This document shows, piece by piece, positions 1 to 8,870 of a stretch of 64,000 nucleotides of DNA; positions within the stretch are counted from its first letter, which is position 1, and the number at the start of each line of letters is the position of its first letter. The position numbers were made by a program, and so were the translations under genes. The notes under the pieces were generated by a model that was not told the DNA's origin, did not search any database, and worked only from the letters and a program-made list of their open reading frames with translations. Location: NCBI RefSeq assembly GCF_900177295.1, contig NZ_FWZX01000025.1, positions 49,851-113,850 on the forward strand, in the 5' to 3' direction. This stretch comes from Tistlia consotensis USBA 355. GTDB lineage: Bacteria > Pseudomonadota > Alphaproteobacteria > Kiloniellales > DSM-21159.

Positions 1-782
1 GTGTAGGGGTGGCGCGGGTTTCCGAAGATCTCGACGGCGCTGCCGCTCTCGACGATCTCGCCGGCGTACATCACCGCGACCTTGTCGGCGACGCGGGCGA
101 CGACGCCCAGGTCGTGGGTGATCAGCACCAGGGCCAGGCCCATCTCGCGCTTCAGCTCCAGCAGCAGGTGCAGGATCTGCGCCTGGATCGTGACGTCGAG
201 CGCCGTCGTCGGCTCGTCGGCGATGATCAGCTCGGGGCCGCACATCAGCGCCATGGCGATCATGATGCGCTGGCGCAGGCCGCCGGAGAGCTGGTGCGGG
301 TACTGCCCCAGGCGCCGCCCGGCGGCGGTGATGCCGACCCGCTCCAGCAGGTGCACGGCGCGCTCGCGGGCCTGGCGGCGGCCGACCCGGCGGTGGCAGA
401 GCAGGGCTTCCTCCAGCTGGTCGCCGATGCTGTAGGCCGGGTTCAGCGAGGTCATCGGCTCCTGGAAGATCATCGCCAGGCGATTGCCGCGCAGCGCCGC
501 CATGCGCCGCTCCGAGAGGCCCAGCAGCTCCTGACCGTCGAAGCTGAGCCGCCGGGCCGAGCGCTTCGCACGGCGCGGCAGCAGGCCCATGACGGCGAGC
601 GAGGTCAGCGATTTGCCGCAGCCGGACTCGCCGACCAGGCAGAGCGTCTCGCCGCGGCCGACCTCGAAGGACAGGCCGCGCACGGCGTGCAGCGTGCCCT
701 GCTCCAGCGGCAGGTCGACCCGCAGATCCTCGACGGCGAGCAGGGGCGTCTCGCCCATTCCCGGGCTCATCCCCCCGCTCAT
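1..782 (-). CDS. Dipeptide/oligopeptide ABC importer ATP-binding subunit (DppD/OppD type), partial
   Basis: Cytoplasmic ATPase that powers a peptide- or nickel-type ABC importer. Translating the minus strand from the ATG at 782 shows Walker A GESGCGKS near residues 50-57, the signature LSGGLRQR, Walker B IIADEPTTALD near residue 188 and the H-loop LITHDLG. About 260 residues are visible; family members run about 320-340, so the C-terminal zinc/oligopeptide extension lies beyond base 1. The start overlaps the stop of the upstream permease gene (ATGA), which implies translational coupling. The operon order is binding protein, permease, permease, ATPase. The substrate cannot be told from this subunit. 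Confidence 0.93.
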   Translation of the reverse strand, partial: MSGGMSPGMGETPLLAVEDLRVDLPLEQGTLHAVRGLSFEVGRGETLCLVGESGCGKSLTSLAVMGLLPRRAKRSARRLSFDGQELLGLSERRMAALRGNRLAMIFQEPMTSLNPAYSIGDQLEEALLCHRRVGRRQARERAVHLLERVGITAAGRRLGQYPHQLSGGLRQRIMIAMALMCGPELIIADEPTTALDVTIQAQILHLLLELKREMGLALVLITHDLGVVARVADKVAVMYAGEIVESGSAVEIFGNPRHPY

Positions 783-1690
783 CCGCGTCCCTCCGGCGCC
801 ATGACGTCGCGCAGGCCGTCGCCCAGCAGGTTGATCGCCAGCACCAGCAGGAACAGGGCGGCGCCAGGGATGGTGATCAGCCAGCTCTTGAAGAACATGA
901 CCTTGCGGCCTTCCGAGACCATCAGGCCCCAGGAGGGCGTCGGCGGCTGCACGCCGAGGCCGAGGAAGGACAGCGCGGCCTCCAGCAGGATCGCGTGGGC
1001 CATCTCCAGGGTCGCGATGACGATCAGGGCGCCCAGCACGTTGGGCAGGATCTCGGACAGGACGATGCGCCAGACCGACATGCCGAGCGCCTCGGCGGCG
1101 GTCACGTACTCGAGGTCGCGGACCTGCCGGGTCGCGCTGCGCATGACCACGGCGAAGCGGTCCCAGAGCAGGAAGCCGAGCACCAGCACGACGACGACCA
1201 GCGAACTGCCGGCGATGGCGACGACGGCGAGCGCGACCAGGATCACCGGCATCGACAGGCGGGTCGTGACGACGAAGTTCACGACATGGTCGACGCGGCC
1301 GCCGAAGTAACCGGCGGCGACGCCCATGGCCGTGCCGATCAGCCCGGAGATGGTCATGGCGACCAGGCCGATGATCAGCGAGACGCGGGAGCCGTAGAGC
1401 ATGCGGCTGAGATAGTCGCGGCCCAGCTGGTCGGTGCCGAGCGGATGCGCCCAGCTGCCCTTGGCCGACCAGACCGGGTCGATCAGCCGCTTGGTCAGGT
1501 CCTGGGCGTAGGGGTCGTGCGGGGCGAGCAGAGGCGCGGTCAGCGCGATCGCCACGAAGGCGAGCAGCAGGAAGCCGCCGAACAGCACGCTGCCGTGGCG
1601 CAGCGAGCGCCGGCGCATCCGCGCCCAGGGCCCGAGCGGGGCAGGCGCTTCCGCGCCCGCGGTTTCGGTCGTCACGGGGCTCTCGCTCAT
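779..1690 (-). CDS. Peptide-type ABC importer permease (DppC/OppC type)
   Basis: Inner-membrane permease of 303 residues. A cytoplasmic N-terminus is followed by a first membrane helix near residues 33-55, the family segment HPLGTDQLGRDYLSR, and several further helices. The cytoplasmic EAA-loop (EAALSFLGLGVQPPTPSWG) near residue 240 contacts the ATPase. Length and motifs are those of complete DppC proteins. It lies 4 bp downstream of the DppB-type gene and overlaps the ATPase gene by 4 bp, so the importer is encoded as one unit. Family assignment is firm; peptide, nickel or glutathione as the substrate remains open. Confidence 0.94.
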   Translation of the reverse strand: MSESPVTTETAGAEAPAPLGPWARMRRRSLRHGSVLFGGFLLLAFVAIALTAPLLAPHDPYAQDLTKRLIDPVWSAKGSWAHPLGTDQLGRDYLSRMLYGSRVSLIIGLVAMTISGLIGTAMGVAAGYFGGRVDHVVNFVVTTRLSMPVILVALAVVAIAGSSLVVVVLVLGFLLWDRFAVVMRSATRQVRDLEYVTAAEALGMSVWRIVLSEILPNVLGALIVIATLEMAHAILLEAALSFLGLGVQPPTPSWGLMVSEGRKVMFFKSWLITIPGAALFLLVLAINLLGDGLRDVMAPEGRG

Positions 1691-1694
1691 CGCC

Positions 1695-2612
1695 TCAGGC
1701 CACCCGGATCCTGGGGTCGAGCCAGGCGTTGAAGAGGTCGGCGAGCAGCGCCAGCAGGATGTAGATCACCGACAGCATCAGCACGATGCCCTGGACCACG
1801 GTGAAGTCGGAGCGCTGCAGCGAGATCCAGGCCAGCTGCCCGACGCCGGGCAGGGCGAAGATCGACTCGATGACGATCGAGCCGCTGAGCATGAAGCCGA
1901 ACTGCACGGCGGCCAGCGAGACCACCGGGATCACGGCGTTGCGCAGGGCGTGCTTGAACAGCACCTTGCCGGTGCGCAGGCCCTTGGCGCGCGCCGTGCG
2001 GATGTAGTCGGAGCCCAGCACCTCGACCATGCCGGCGCGGGTCAGGCGCATGATCGCCGGGGTCGCGTAGTAGCCGAGCGCGATCGCCGGCATGACGTAG
2101 TTGAGCAGGCTGCCGGTGCCGGAGATCGGCAGCAGCCGGCCCCAGACGCCGAGCACCAGGATCAGCAGCAGGGCGAACCAGAAGCTCGGCATGGCCTGGC
2201 CGAAGACGGCGAGCCAGAGGGCCGCGTGGTCGAGCAGGCTGTTCGGCCGCAGGGCCGCGACGACGCCGAGCGGGATCGACAGTGCCAGGGCGAAGACCAG
2301 CGAGAGCGCGCCGAGCAGCAGGGTCACCGGCAGCCGCTCGGCGATCAGCTGGGCGACCGGCACGTTGAAGTAGACCGAGCGGCCGAGGTCGCCGGACAGG
2401 GTCTTGCCGAGCCACTCGACGTACTGCACCGGCAGCGGCCGGTCGAAGCCGTACTGCTGCCGCACGGCCTGGATGTCGGTCTCGGTCGCGCCCTCGCCGG
2501 CGATCGCCACCGCGATGTCGCCCGAGGCGCGCAGCAGCACGAAGCCGACGACCGAGACCGTGACCGCCACCAGGAGGGCCAGCGCCAGGCGCTTGACCAG
2601 GAATCCCAGCAT
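1695..2612 (-). CDS. Peptide-type ABC importer permease (DppB/OppB type)
   Basis: Inner-membrane permease of 305 residues pairing with the DppC-type subunit. The N-terminus LGFLVKRLALALLVAVTVS is the conserved first helix of DppB proteins. It is followed by the periplasmic segment with RQQYGFDRPLPVQYVEWL and GDLGRS, then the transmembrane core. The EAA-like loop GVGQLAWISLQRSDFTVVQG lies near the C-terminus. The length is normal for the family. It sits 90 bp behind the binding-protein gene, with a GC-rich hairpin in between that may lower its expression relative to the binding protein. Confidence 0.94.
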   Translation of the reverse strand: MLGFLVKRLALALLVAVTVSVVGFVLLRASGDIAVAIAGEGATETDIQAVRQQYGFDRPLPVQYVEWLGKTLSGDLGRSVYFNVPVAQLIAERLPVTLLLGALSLVFALALSIPLGVVAALRPNSLLDHAALWLAVFGQAMPSFWFALLLILVLGVWGRLLPISGTGSLLNYVMPAIALGYYATPAIMRLTRAGMVEVLGSDYIRTARAKGLRTGKVLFKHALRNAVIPVVSLAAVQFGFMLSGSIVIESIFALPGVGQLAWISLQRSDFTVVQGIVLMLSVIYILLALLADLFNAWLDPRIRVA

Positions 2613-2654
2613 CGCTCGCTTCCCCTGACTGGCACCGGGAGTGGGACTGGTACT

Positions 2655-2688
2655 GCCGGACCGGCGGGACGCGGCCCGCCGGCCCGGC
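2655..2688 (-). other. Intercistronic stem-loop between binding-protein and permease genes
   Basis: An inverted repeat CCGGCGGG/CCCGCCGG (2661-2668 with 2675-2682) is extended by GCCGG/CCGGC on the outside. No T-tract follows. Hairpins directly behind a binding-protein gene commonly stabilise its mRNA or cause partial termination; that role is inferred here. Confidence 0.5.
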
Positions 2689-2702
2689 AGCGGCCGGTTG
2701 CG

Positions 2703-4250
2703 CTACTTCCAGCTCGCCTGGGCGAAATGCGGGATCTCGTCCGAGGTCGGCGTGAAGTTCAGGTCGGAGGTGTAGGCGTAGGTGTAGGGGTAGGACCAGA
2801 GCGGCAGCCAGTAGGCCTGGTCGGCGATGCGGTGCAGCGCCTTGGAATAGGCCTCCTTGCGCACCGCCGGGTCGGTCGAGGTGTCGCCCTTGTCCAGCTC
2901 GGCCTTGACCTCGGCGTCGCCGTAGGTGTCGTCGGCGCCGCCGGTGAAGAACACGCTGGTCGAGGCCGAGACGTCGCCGATCGAGTTCGAGCCCCAGGTC
3001 ATGAAGGCCATCTTCGACTTGCCGGACCGGATCATGTCGCGGATCGCGGCGTACTTGCCGTAGTTCAGCGTCGCCTTGATGCCGACCTTGGCGAGGTCGC
3101 CGACCATCGCCTCGGCGAGGTCGCGGTTGCGGTAGCCGTTGAGCTGGATCTCGAAGCCGTCCGGATAGCCGGCCTCGGCGAGCAGCTTCTTGGCCAGCGC
3201 CGGATCGTAGTCGTAGTGCTTGACCGTCTGGTCGCAGCCGAACTGCTCCGGGAAGCAGGCGGTGTCGACGACCCGGGCGCCGCCGGCGAAGAGGTTGTCG
3301 ACGATCGACTGGCGGTTGATCGCGTGGGCGATCGCCTGGCGCACCTTCACGTTGGTCAGCGGGCTCGGCCCGGCCTTGCCGGCCGCGTCGAAGGTCAGGT
3401 AGCCGATACGCATCGTCTCGGCGTCCTTGACCGTCAGCTGCGGCATGGCGCGCAGGCTCTCGGCCTGGTCCTTGTCGACCTTCCAGATCCAGTCGACGCC
3501 GCCTGTCATCAGCTCGGCGAGCTGGGTGTTCTTGTCGGGGATGGTGCGCATCACGATGTGGCCGATCTGCGGCTCGCCCTTGGGGCTGTCCTTGTAGTAG
3601 TTCGGATTGCGCTCGAAGGTGATCGACTCGCCCTTGACGATCTTGGTCACCTTGTAGGGGCCGGTGCCGACAGGGGCGGCCTCCATGCCCTCGGCGCCGA
3701 CCTTCTGGTAGTAGTCCTTGGGATAGATCGGCAGCGGGCTGGCCAGGAACTCCAGGGCGGCCGGGAAGGGCGCCTTGAGGAACAGCCGGACCTTGTACTG
3801 GCCCAGCTTCTCGGCATGGTCGATCCAGGCGACCGATTCCCTGCTCTTGACCTTCGCCTCGGGGCTCGGGAAGTAGCTGAGCGTGAAGACGACGTCGTCG
3901 GCGTCGAAGGGCTCGCCGTTCTGGAAGGTCACGCCCTGGCGCAGGTCGAAGTCGATGGTCGTGGCGTCGACCCACTTCCAGGAGGTCGCCAGGCCCGGCT
4001 CGTAGGCGCCGCTCTCGGGATCGCGGTAGATCAGCGTGTCCCAGATCAGGCGGCTCAGGATCACGCCGTCGCGGCTGGTGCTCTGGTAGAAGTTCACCGC
4101 CTCGACCTCCTGCTCCAGCGCGAAGGTCAGGGTGTCGTCGGCCTTGCCGGCGTGGGCCGGCGCGGGCGAGAGAGCCGTGGCGCCGAGCAGCATCACGCCG
4201 GAGAGCGCGAGCAGCGGCAGGCGACGGTAGGTACGGAGTTCCTTCGACAT
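2703..4250 (-). CDS. ABC importer periplasmic substrate-binding protein, SBP_bac_5 family
   Basis: Periplasmic receptor of 515 residues for the adjacent DppBCD-type importer. A basic N-terminus and hydrophobic stretch end in AHA at residue 34, a good signal peptidase I site. The body has family landmarks: YEPGLATSWKWVDATTIDFDLRQ split around residue 90, FDADDVVFTL, and GTGPYKVTKI near residue 200. Length is standard for the peptide/nickel family. It is the first gene of the operon, divergent from an IclR-family regulator 140 bp away that probably controls it. The ligand cannot be assigned from sequence alone. Confidence 0.92.
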   Translation of the reverse strand: MSKELRTYRRLPLLALSGVMLLGATALSPAPAHAGKADDTLTFALEQEVEAVNFYQSTSRDGVILSRLIWDTLIYRDPESGAYEPGLATSWKWVDATTIDFDLRQGVTFQNGEPFDADDVVFTLSYFPSPEAKVKSRESVAWIDHAEKLGQYKVRLFLKAPFPAALEFLASPLPIYPKDYYQKVGAEGMEAAPVGTGPYKVTKIVKGESITFERNPNYYKDSPKGEPQIGHIVMRTIPDKNTQLAELMTGGVDWIWKVDKDQAESLRAMPQLTVKDAETMRIGYLTFDAAGKAGPSPLTNVKVRQAIAHAINRQSIVDNLFAGGARVVDTACFPEQFGCDQTVKHYDYDPALAKKLLAEAGYPDGFEIQLNGYRNRDLAEAMVGDLAKVGIKATLNYGKYAAIRDMIRSGKSKMAFMTWGSNSIGDVSASTSVFFTGGADDTYGDAEVKAELDKGDTSTDPAVRKEAYSKALHRIADQAYWLPLWSYPYTYAYTSDLNFTPTSDEIPHFAQASWK

Positions 4251-4318
4251 CCTCGTCTGTCTCCCAGTTTGCCAATCCGTTCCGCCCCGGTGCCGTATCG
4301 GACCGCCGACCCAGGGTC

Positions 4319-4371
4319 ATTGTATCGCTGACCGATACTTGTTATCGCTTTTCTGTGGCTTAGTTTCCACA
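4319..4371. promoter_or_regulatory. Divergent promoter with two dyads, candidate IclR-family operators
   Basis: The 140-bp gap between the importer operon and the regulator holds two inverted repeats. GTATCG-N5-CGATAC (4322-4338) is perfect and overlaps a TACAAT-like -10 read on the minus strand (4324-4319). TGTGG-N8-CCACA (4354-4371) resembles the TGGAAA/TTTCCA-type dyads bound by several IclR regulators. A plus-strand promoter TTGTTA-N16-TAGTTT (4339-4366) overlaps the second dyad. The dyads are seen directly; the assignment to the neighbouring regulator is inferred. Confidence 0.5.
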
Positions 4372-4390
4372 ACGGTCACCGAAGGTCAAC

Positions 4391-5227
4391 ATGGCGATAA
4401 CGAAATCGGGAGGGGCAGCGGGCATGGCAGCGGAACCGACGGCGGACGGCGTGGAACGTGGCGAGGGCCTCTTCGTCGCCTCGGTCGAGCGGACGATGCG
4501 CGTGCTGGAGGCGGTGGCCGCGAACCAGGCGCCGATCGGGCTGACCGAGATCGCCGCCGCCACCGGCTTCGGCAAGAGCGCGGTGCAGCGCCTGACCCAC
4601 ACCCTGACCAGCGTCGGCTACCTGGAGAAGGACCCGGCGACGCGCCGCTACCGGATGACGGTGCGCGCGCTCGATCTCGCCCACGGCTTCCTGGTCACCG
4701 ACCCGCTGATCAACGAGGGCCTGCTGCACCTGATCGACGCCAGCGAGCGCTGCGGCGAGACGGTCAACATGGGCAAGCTGGAGGGCACCGACTTCATCTA
4801 CGTCGCGCGCCTGCCGGCGCACCGCATGAACGTCGCGGCGGCGCTGATCGGCCGGCGCCAGCCGGCCTACTGCGCCTCCGGCGGCCGGGCGATCATGTCG
4901 CTGCTGCCGCGCCAGGAGGTCGAGGCGCTGCTCGACGCCCGACCGCTGCGCGCGCTGACGCCCCTGACCACGACCGACCGCGGCCGCATCCTGGAGATCG
5001 TCGAGCAGGCGCGCCTGGAGGGCTTCTGCGCGACCAACCAGGAGGTGCTGCTCGGCGAGCTCGCGGTCTCGGCGCCGATCTCCGACCAGTTCGGCCGCCC
5101 GGTCGGCGCGGTGCAGAGCTCGGTCTCGACCGCCTCCTGGACCCTCGAGGCGGTGCGCGAGAAGCTGGCCCCCCAGGTCATGGAGGCCGCCCGCCTGATC
5201 TCCCGCCCGCGCCTCGCCAAGCGCTGA
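4391..5227 (+). CDS. IclR-family transcriptional regulator
   Basis: DNA-binding regulator of 278 residues. The N-terminal winged helix-turn-helix spans about residues 32-90 (SVERTMRVLEAVAAN, GLTEIAAATGFGKSAVQRLTHTL). The C-terminal IclR effector domain contains the typical AYCASGGRAIMSLLP segment near residue 160. Two in-frame starts are possible, 4391 and 4424; neither has a strong Shine-Dalgarno, and the upstream one is used here. Divergent placement next to the importer operon and the dyads in the gap suggest that it controls that operon and itself in response to a small organic effector. Confidence 0.92.
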   Translation: MAITKSGGAAGMAAEPTADGVERGEGLFVASVERTMRVLEAVAANQAPIGLTEIAAATGFGKSAVQRLTHTLTSVGYLEKDPATRRYRMTVRALDLAHGFLVTDPLINEGLLHLIDASERCGETVNMGKLEGTDFIYVARLPAHRMNVAAALIGRRQPAYCASGGRAIMSLLPRQEVEALLDARPLRALTPLTTTDRGRILEIVEQARLEGFCATNQEVLLGELAVSAPISDQFGRPVGAVQSSVSTASWTLEAVREKLAPQVMEAARLISRPRLAKR

Positions 5228-5355
5228 GCGGCGGCATGGCCGGGCTCCCCGGGGACGGTGCCGCAGGCCGGCCGTGCGAAAAGGCCGCTTCCGCCGGCAG
5301 GGTGCTTCGGGAAGGATCACCCGGCATGCCAGTCTTACCCGACCCCGCCGCCTGA

Positions 5356-6609
5356 ATGTCCGACGATCCGCCGAGCCCGCGACGGAGCCTCGCCGTGTTC
5401 CGGCACCGCGGCTTCCGCATCTACTGGAGCGCGCGGCTGCTGACCACGGCGGCGATGCAGTTCCTCAGCGTCGCGGTCGGCTGGTATGTCTACGACCTGA
5501 CCCACGACCCGCTCGACCTCGGCCTGGTCGGGCTCTGCCAGTTCCTGCCCTTCCTGGCGCTGTTCTTCCTGACCGGGGCGGCGGCCGACCGCTTCGAGCG
5601 GCGGCGCATCATGGCGGTCTGCATCGGCCTGCAGCTCGTCTGCGTCTCGGCCATCGTGGCCCTGGTCGCGACCCGCACCGGAAGCGTGCTGCCGATCTTC
5701 GGCCTGCTGGTGCTGTTCGGCTCGGCGCGCGCCTTCTACGGCCCGGCCGACCGGGCGATCACGCCGAACCTCGTTCCGACGGAGGAGCTGTCGACGGCGA
5801 TCGCCTGGAACTCCTCGGGCTGGCAGTTCGTGGTGATCTGCGGGCCGGTGGTCGGCGGCCTGCTCTACGGCGTCGCGCCGGAGCTGCCCTTCGCGGCGGC
5901 CGGCGCCTTCTGGGCCCTGGCGCTGGTCCAGGTGCTGCGCATCCCGCCGGTGCCGCGCGCGACCGGCGCGGCCGGCGCGCTGAGCTGGCAGACCGTCAGC
6001 GCCGGCTTCCGCTACATCTGGCAGGAGAAGGTCGTGCTGGGCGCCATCACCCTCGACCTCTTCGCCGTGCTGCTCGGCGGCGCCACGGCGCTGCTGCCGG
6101 CCTATGCCCGCGACATCCTGGCGGTCGGGCCGACCGGCCTCGGCCTGCTGCGCAGCGCGCCGGGCATCGGGGCCCTGGCCATGGCGCTGTTCCTGATCCG
6201 CCGGCCGATCCGCCAGTCGGCCGGCGTGCTGCTGTTCGTCGCGGTCGGCGGCTTCGGGCTCTTCACCTGCGTCTTCGGCCTGTCGACGGCGCCCGGGCTG
6301 TCGATCGGCGCCCTGGCCGCGATCGGCGCGCTCGACATGGTCAGCGTCTACGTGCGCGAGACCCTGATCCAGGTCTGGACCCCGGACGCGCTGCGCGGCC
6401 GGGTCAATGCGGTCAACCTGGTGTTCATCGGCGCCTCCAACGAGCTCGGCGAGTTCCGTGCCGGCGTCATGGCGGCGCTGATCGGCGTCGTCCCGGCGGT
6501 CGTGGTCGGCGGCGCCGGCACCCTGCTGGTCGCGCTGGTCGCCTCGCGTCTCTTCCCCCAGCTGCGCCGGGTCGACCATCTCGACCGTCCGGAGGCGGAG
6601 GCCGCGTAG
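5356..6609 (+). CDS. MFS transporter, EntS-like (MFS_3) family
   Basis: Inner-membrane major facilitator of 417 residues with about twelve hydrophobic segments. The N-terminus FRHRGFRIYWSARLLTTAAMQ and the loop GAAADRFERRRIM after helix 2 are typical of the EntS/MFS_3 exporter group. A second-half loop carries VRETLIQVWTPDALRGRVNAV, also characteristic of the group. Known members export siderophores or drugs; nothing nearby identifies the cargo. It is codirectional with the IclR gene but 128 bp away, so linkage is uncertain. Confidence 0.88.
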   Translation: MSDDPPSPRRSLAVFRHRGFRIYWSARLLTTAAMQFLSVAVGWYVYDLTHDPLDLGLVGLCQFLPFLALFFLTGAAADRFERRRIMAVCIGLQLVCVSAIVALVATRTGSVLPIFGLLVLFGSARAFYGPADRAITPNLVPTEELSTAIAWNSSGWQFVVICGPVVGGLLYGVAPELPFAAAGAFWALALVQVLRIPPVPRATGAAGALSWQTVSAGFRYIWQEKVVLGAITLDLFAVLLGGATALLPAYARDILAVGPTGLGLLRSAPGIGALAMALFLIRRPIRQSAGVLLFVAVGGFGLFTCVFGLSTAPGLSIGALAAIGALDMVSVYVRETLIQVWTPDALRGRVNAVNLVFIGASNELGEFRAGVMAALIGVVPAVVVGGAGTLLVALVASRLFPQLRRVDHLDRPEAEAA

Positions 6610-6655
6610 GGGAGGATGCCGGACGCCGGACCGGGCGCTGCGGCGCCGGCGGTCC

Positions 6656-7270
6656 CTAGCGGGTGGCGACGGCGATGCCGCTGGCGATCAGGCAGCTGCC
6701 GGTGACGCGGCCGAACCAGCGCGCGACGCGCTCGCGCAGCAGCAGGCGGCGCGAGGCGGCGGCGAGGGCGGCGTAGCCGGTCAGCAGGCCGGCGATCACC
6801 GTGAAGGCGGTGCCGGCGACCAGGGCGACGTCGCCGCCGCCGAGCCGGCCGAGGTCGAGGAAGGCCGGCAGGAAGCCCAGGTAGAAGGCGATGACCTTCG
6901 GGTTGCCGAGGGTCAGCGCGAAGCCGCCGACGAAGGAAGCGGAGAGGGAGCGCGGCTTCGGCGCCGCGCCGCTGTCGGCGACGCGGGGCGGGCGGCGCCA
7001 GCACTGGACGCCCAGGAAGACCAGGTAGCCGGCGCCGGCCAGCCGCACCAGCAGGAACAGCTCGCCGAGCGTCTCGGCGAGCAGCGCCAGGCCGAAGACC
7101 GCGAGCAGCACGAAGACGACGTCGCCGAGGCCGACGCCGAGGGCCATGGCCGCGCCGGCGGCGAAGCCACGGCCGAGCGCCGTGCCAACCACGGCGGCCC
7201 AGCCCGGCCCGGGCGTCAGGCCGAGCAGGGTGAGGGCGAGCAGCAGGGCGAGCCAGCTTGCCAGCGTCAT
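6656..7270 (-). CDS. LysE/RhtB-family amino-acid or metabolite exporter
   Basis: Inner-membrane protein of 204 residues with six predicted helices. The N-terminus MTLASWLALLLALTLLGLTP and the following PGPGWAAVVGTALGRGFAAG match the LysE motif around the first loop; a second landmark is the NPKVIAFYLGFLPAF segment near residue 130. The start at 7270 is preferred over the longer frame opening at 7468, because the extra 66 residues are charged, low-complexity and unlike the family. It stands alone, convergent with the MFS gene. Substrates of such exporters are amino acids or related compounds; none is indicated. Confidence 0.9.
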   Translation of the reverse strand: MTLASWLALLLALTLLGLTPGPGWAAVVGTALGRGFAAGAAMALGVGLGDVVFVLLAVFGLALLAETLGELFLLVRLAGAGYLVFLGVQCWRRPPRVADSGAAPKPRSLSASFVGGFALTLGNPKVIAFYLGFLPAFLDLGRLGGGDVALVAGTAFTVIAGLLTGYAALAAASRRLLLRERVARWFGRVTGSCLIASGIAVATR

Positions 7271-7469
7271 GGCCGGACTATGGCGAGGCGTCGGCCCGAC
7301 GCGCAACCCTTGAGCGTCGGCAGCCCGGGAGCTACCCTGTCGCCGGCCCCCCTCTGCGGGGGCGGACGGTCCGGCCCCGGGGTGCCGCCCTGGGGTGCCG
7401 GCCGTTCCCGGCGAGCGGCCCGACAGACGGCCGCGGCCGGTGCTGCCGGTGGGAGGACGCCCGGGCACG

Positions 7470-8663
7470 ATGATCGAGGTGCGTTACGACCCCTGGCTGG
7501 TCGCCGCGTCGGTCGCGGTCGCGGTCATGGCGGCCTTCACCTGCCTGCGCCTGACCAGCGGCCTCAGCGCGACCTCGACGGACGTCCGCAAGGCGCGCAT
7601 CGCCGAGGCCGCGATCGCGCTCGGCGGCGGCATCTGGTCGATGCACTTCGTCGCCATGATGGCGGTGCAGCTCAACGTCGTGATCTTCTACGATCCCCTG
7701 CGGACGCTCGGCTCGGCGCTGATCGCCGTGCTGGTCACCGGTACGGCCCTGCTGCTGCTGCATTTCGGCGAACGTACGCCGGGGCGGATCGTCGTCGCCG
7801 GCTGCCTGACCGGCATCGGCATCGTGGCGATGCACTACCTCGGCATGTCGGCGATCACCGGCAACTGCCTGGTTGCCTTCGGGCCTTGGGGCGTCGCGCT
7901 GGCCTCGGCGATCGGCATCGGCGCCTCGATCCTGGCGATGGAGATGGCCTATCGCAAGCGGACCCGGCGGGCGACGCTGACCGGCAGCGTCCTGCTCGGC
8001 CTCGCGGTCTCGGCCATGCACTATTCGGCGATGGCCTTCACGACCTTCCGCCTGACCGACAGCCCGAGCGTCACCGCGGTGCCGGCGCTGTCCCAGGGCA
8101 GCCTGGCGCTGATCGTGGCGCTCGCCGCCTTCGTGATCTGCGGCCTGTTCCTGCTGATGGCCGTGCCGGGCGAGATGTCGGCGGCGGACGCCGGGGACGT
8201 ACGGCCCGAGGCGGCCGTCGGGCGGACGGCCCCGGCGAGGCTGGCGGAGCGCGTCGCGGCCCGGCTGCCCGACCAGTCGGCGGTCCTGTCGAAGGCCTTC
8301 GTGCGCGGCCGCCAGACGGCGGTCGCCCAGGTCACGCGCATTCCCTACGAGAAGGACAACACGATCCGCTTCCTGCCGAGCAGCGCGATCCTCGCCGTAC
8401 GTGCCGAGGGCCACTACACGCGCATCCAGGACGCCCAGGGCGAGTTCTTCTGCCCCTGGTCGATCTCGCGCATCGAGGCGGCGCTCGATCCCGAGACCTT
8501 CCTGCGCACCCACCGCAGCTACCTGGTCAACCGCCAGCACATCAGCGGCTTCCGCAAGTCCGGCGACAAGGGCGCCTGCTTCCTGGGCGAGGGGACCGGC
8601 CTCGAGGTCCCGGTCAGCCGCGGCCGCCTGCAGCAGGTCGAGGCCCTGCTCGGCCTGACGTGA
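7470..8663 (+). CDS. coxC: MHYT-domain membrane sensor with C-terminal LytTR DNA-binding domain (CoxC-like)
   Basis: Predicted one-component membrane-bound regulator of 397 residues. The N-terminal integral membrane MHYT domain has its three diagnostic repeats, MHFVAMMA (near 57), MHYLGMSAI (near 121) and MHYSAMAFT (near 184); MHYT motifs are proposed to hold copper and sense a diatomic gas. The C-terminal LytTR domain spans about 290-395 (VRAEGHYTRIQDAQGEF, FLRTHRSYLVNRQHI). This architecture is that of CoxC and CoxH in the Oligotropha carboxidovorans cox cluster. The ATG at 7470 has GGGAGG upstream; the 25 extra residues of the longer frame are unlike a family N-terminus. It lies directly upstream of the CO dehydrogenase genes, so gas-responsive control is likely. 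Confidence 0.88.
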   Translation: MIEVRYDPWLVAASVAVAVMAAFTCLRLTSGLSATSTDVRKARIAEAAIALGGGIWSMHFVAMMAVQLNVVIFYDPLRTLGSALIAVLVTGTALLLLHFGERTPGRIVVAGCLTGIGIVAMHYLGMSAITGNCLVAFGPWGVALASAIGIGASILAMEMAYRKRTRRATLTGSVLLGLAVSAMHYSAMAFTTFRLTDSPSVTAVPALSQGSLALIVALAAFVICGLFLLMAVPGEMSAADAGDVRPEAAVGRTAPARLAERVAARLPDQSAVLSKAFVRGRQTAVAQVTRIPYEKDNTIRFLPSSAILAVRAEGHYTRIQDAQGEFFCPWSISRIEAALDPETFLRTHRSYLVNRQHISGFRKSGDKGACFLGEGTGLEVPVSRGRLQQVEALLGLT

Positions 8664-8673
8664 CTCGGTCTTT

Positions 8674-8802
8674 CCCTCTCCGCCCCGGGGGGCGGAGAGG
8701 GCAGGGAGAGGTGGGGCGGTCCACCTCGTCCGCGCTAGCCGGCTTCGACGTCCTTTTCCCCACCTCACCCCGACCCTCTCCGCCCCCCAGGGGCGGAGAG
8801 GG
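8674..8802. repeat. Compound palindromic repeat with two identical hairpins
   Basis: The hairpin CCCTCTCCGCCCC/GGGGCGGAGAGGG occurs twice, starting at 8674 and again exactly 100 bp later at 8774. A further pair of arms lies between them (AGGTGGGG near 8709 against CCCCACCT near 8760). Together they form a roughly 129-bp compound palindrome just behind the regulator gene. It may end its transcript, and it resembles the repeat at 37675-37802. Confidence 0.75.
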
Positions 8803-8870
8803 AGTGTCATCTGCGCCGCGCGTCGGAATGACGAAACAGCGACAGGGCCAATGCACGCGCCACTCACTCT

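Noticed and set aside
1950..4331. Long plus-strand open frame of 793 codons opposite the ABC importer genes
   Set aside because: It is antisense to two clearly coding genes and has the charged, repetitive composition produced by GC-rich reverse complements.
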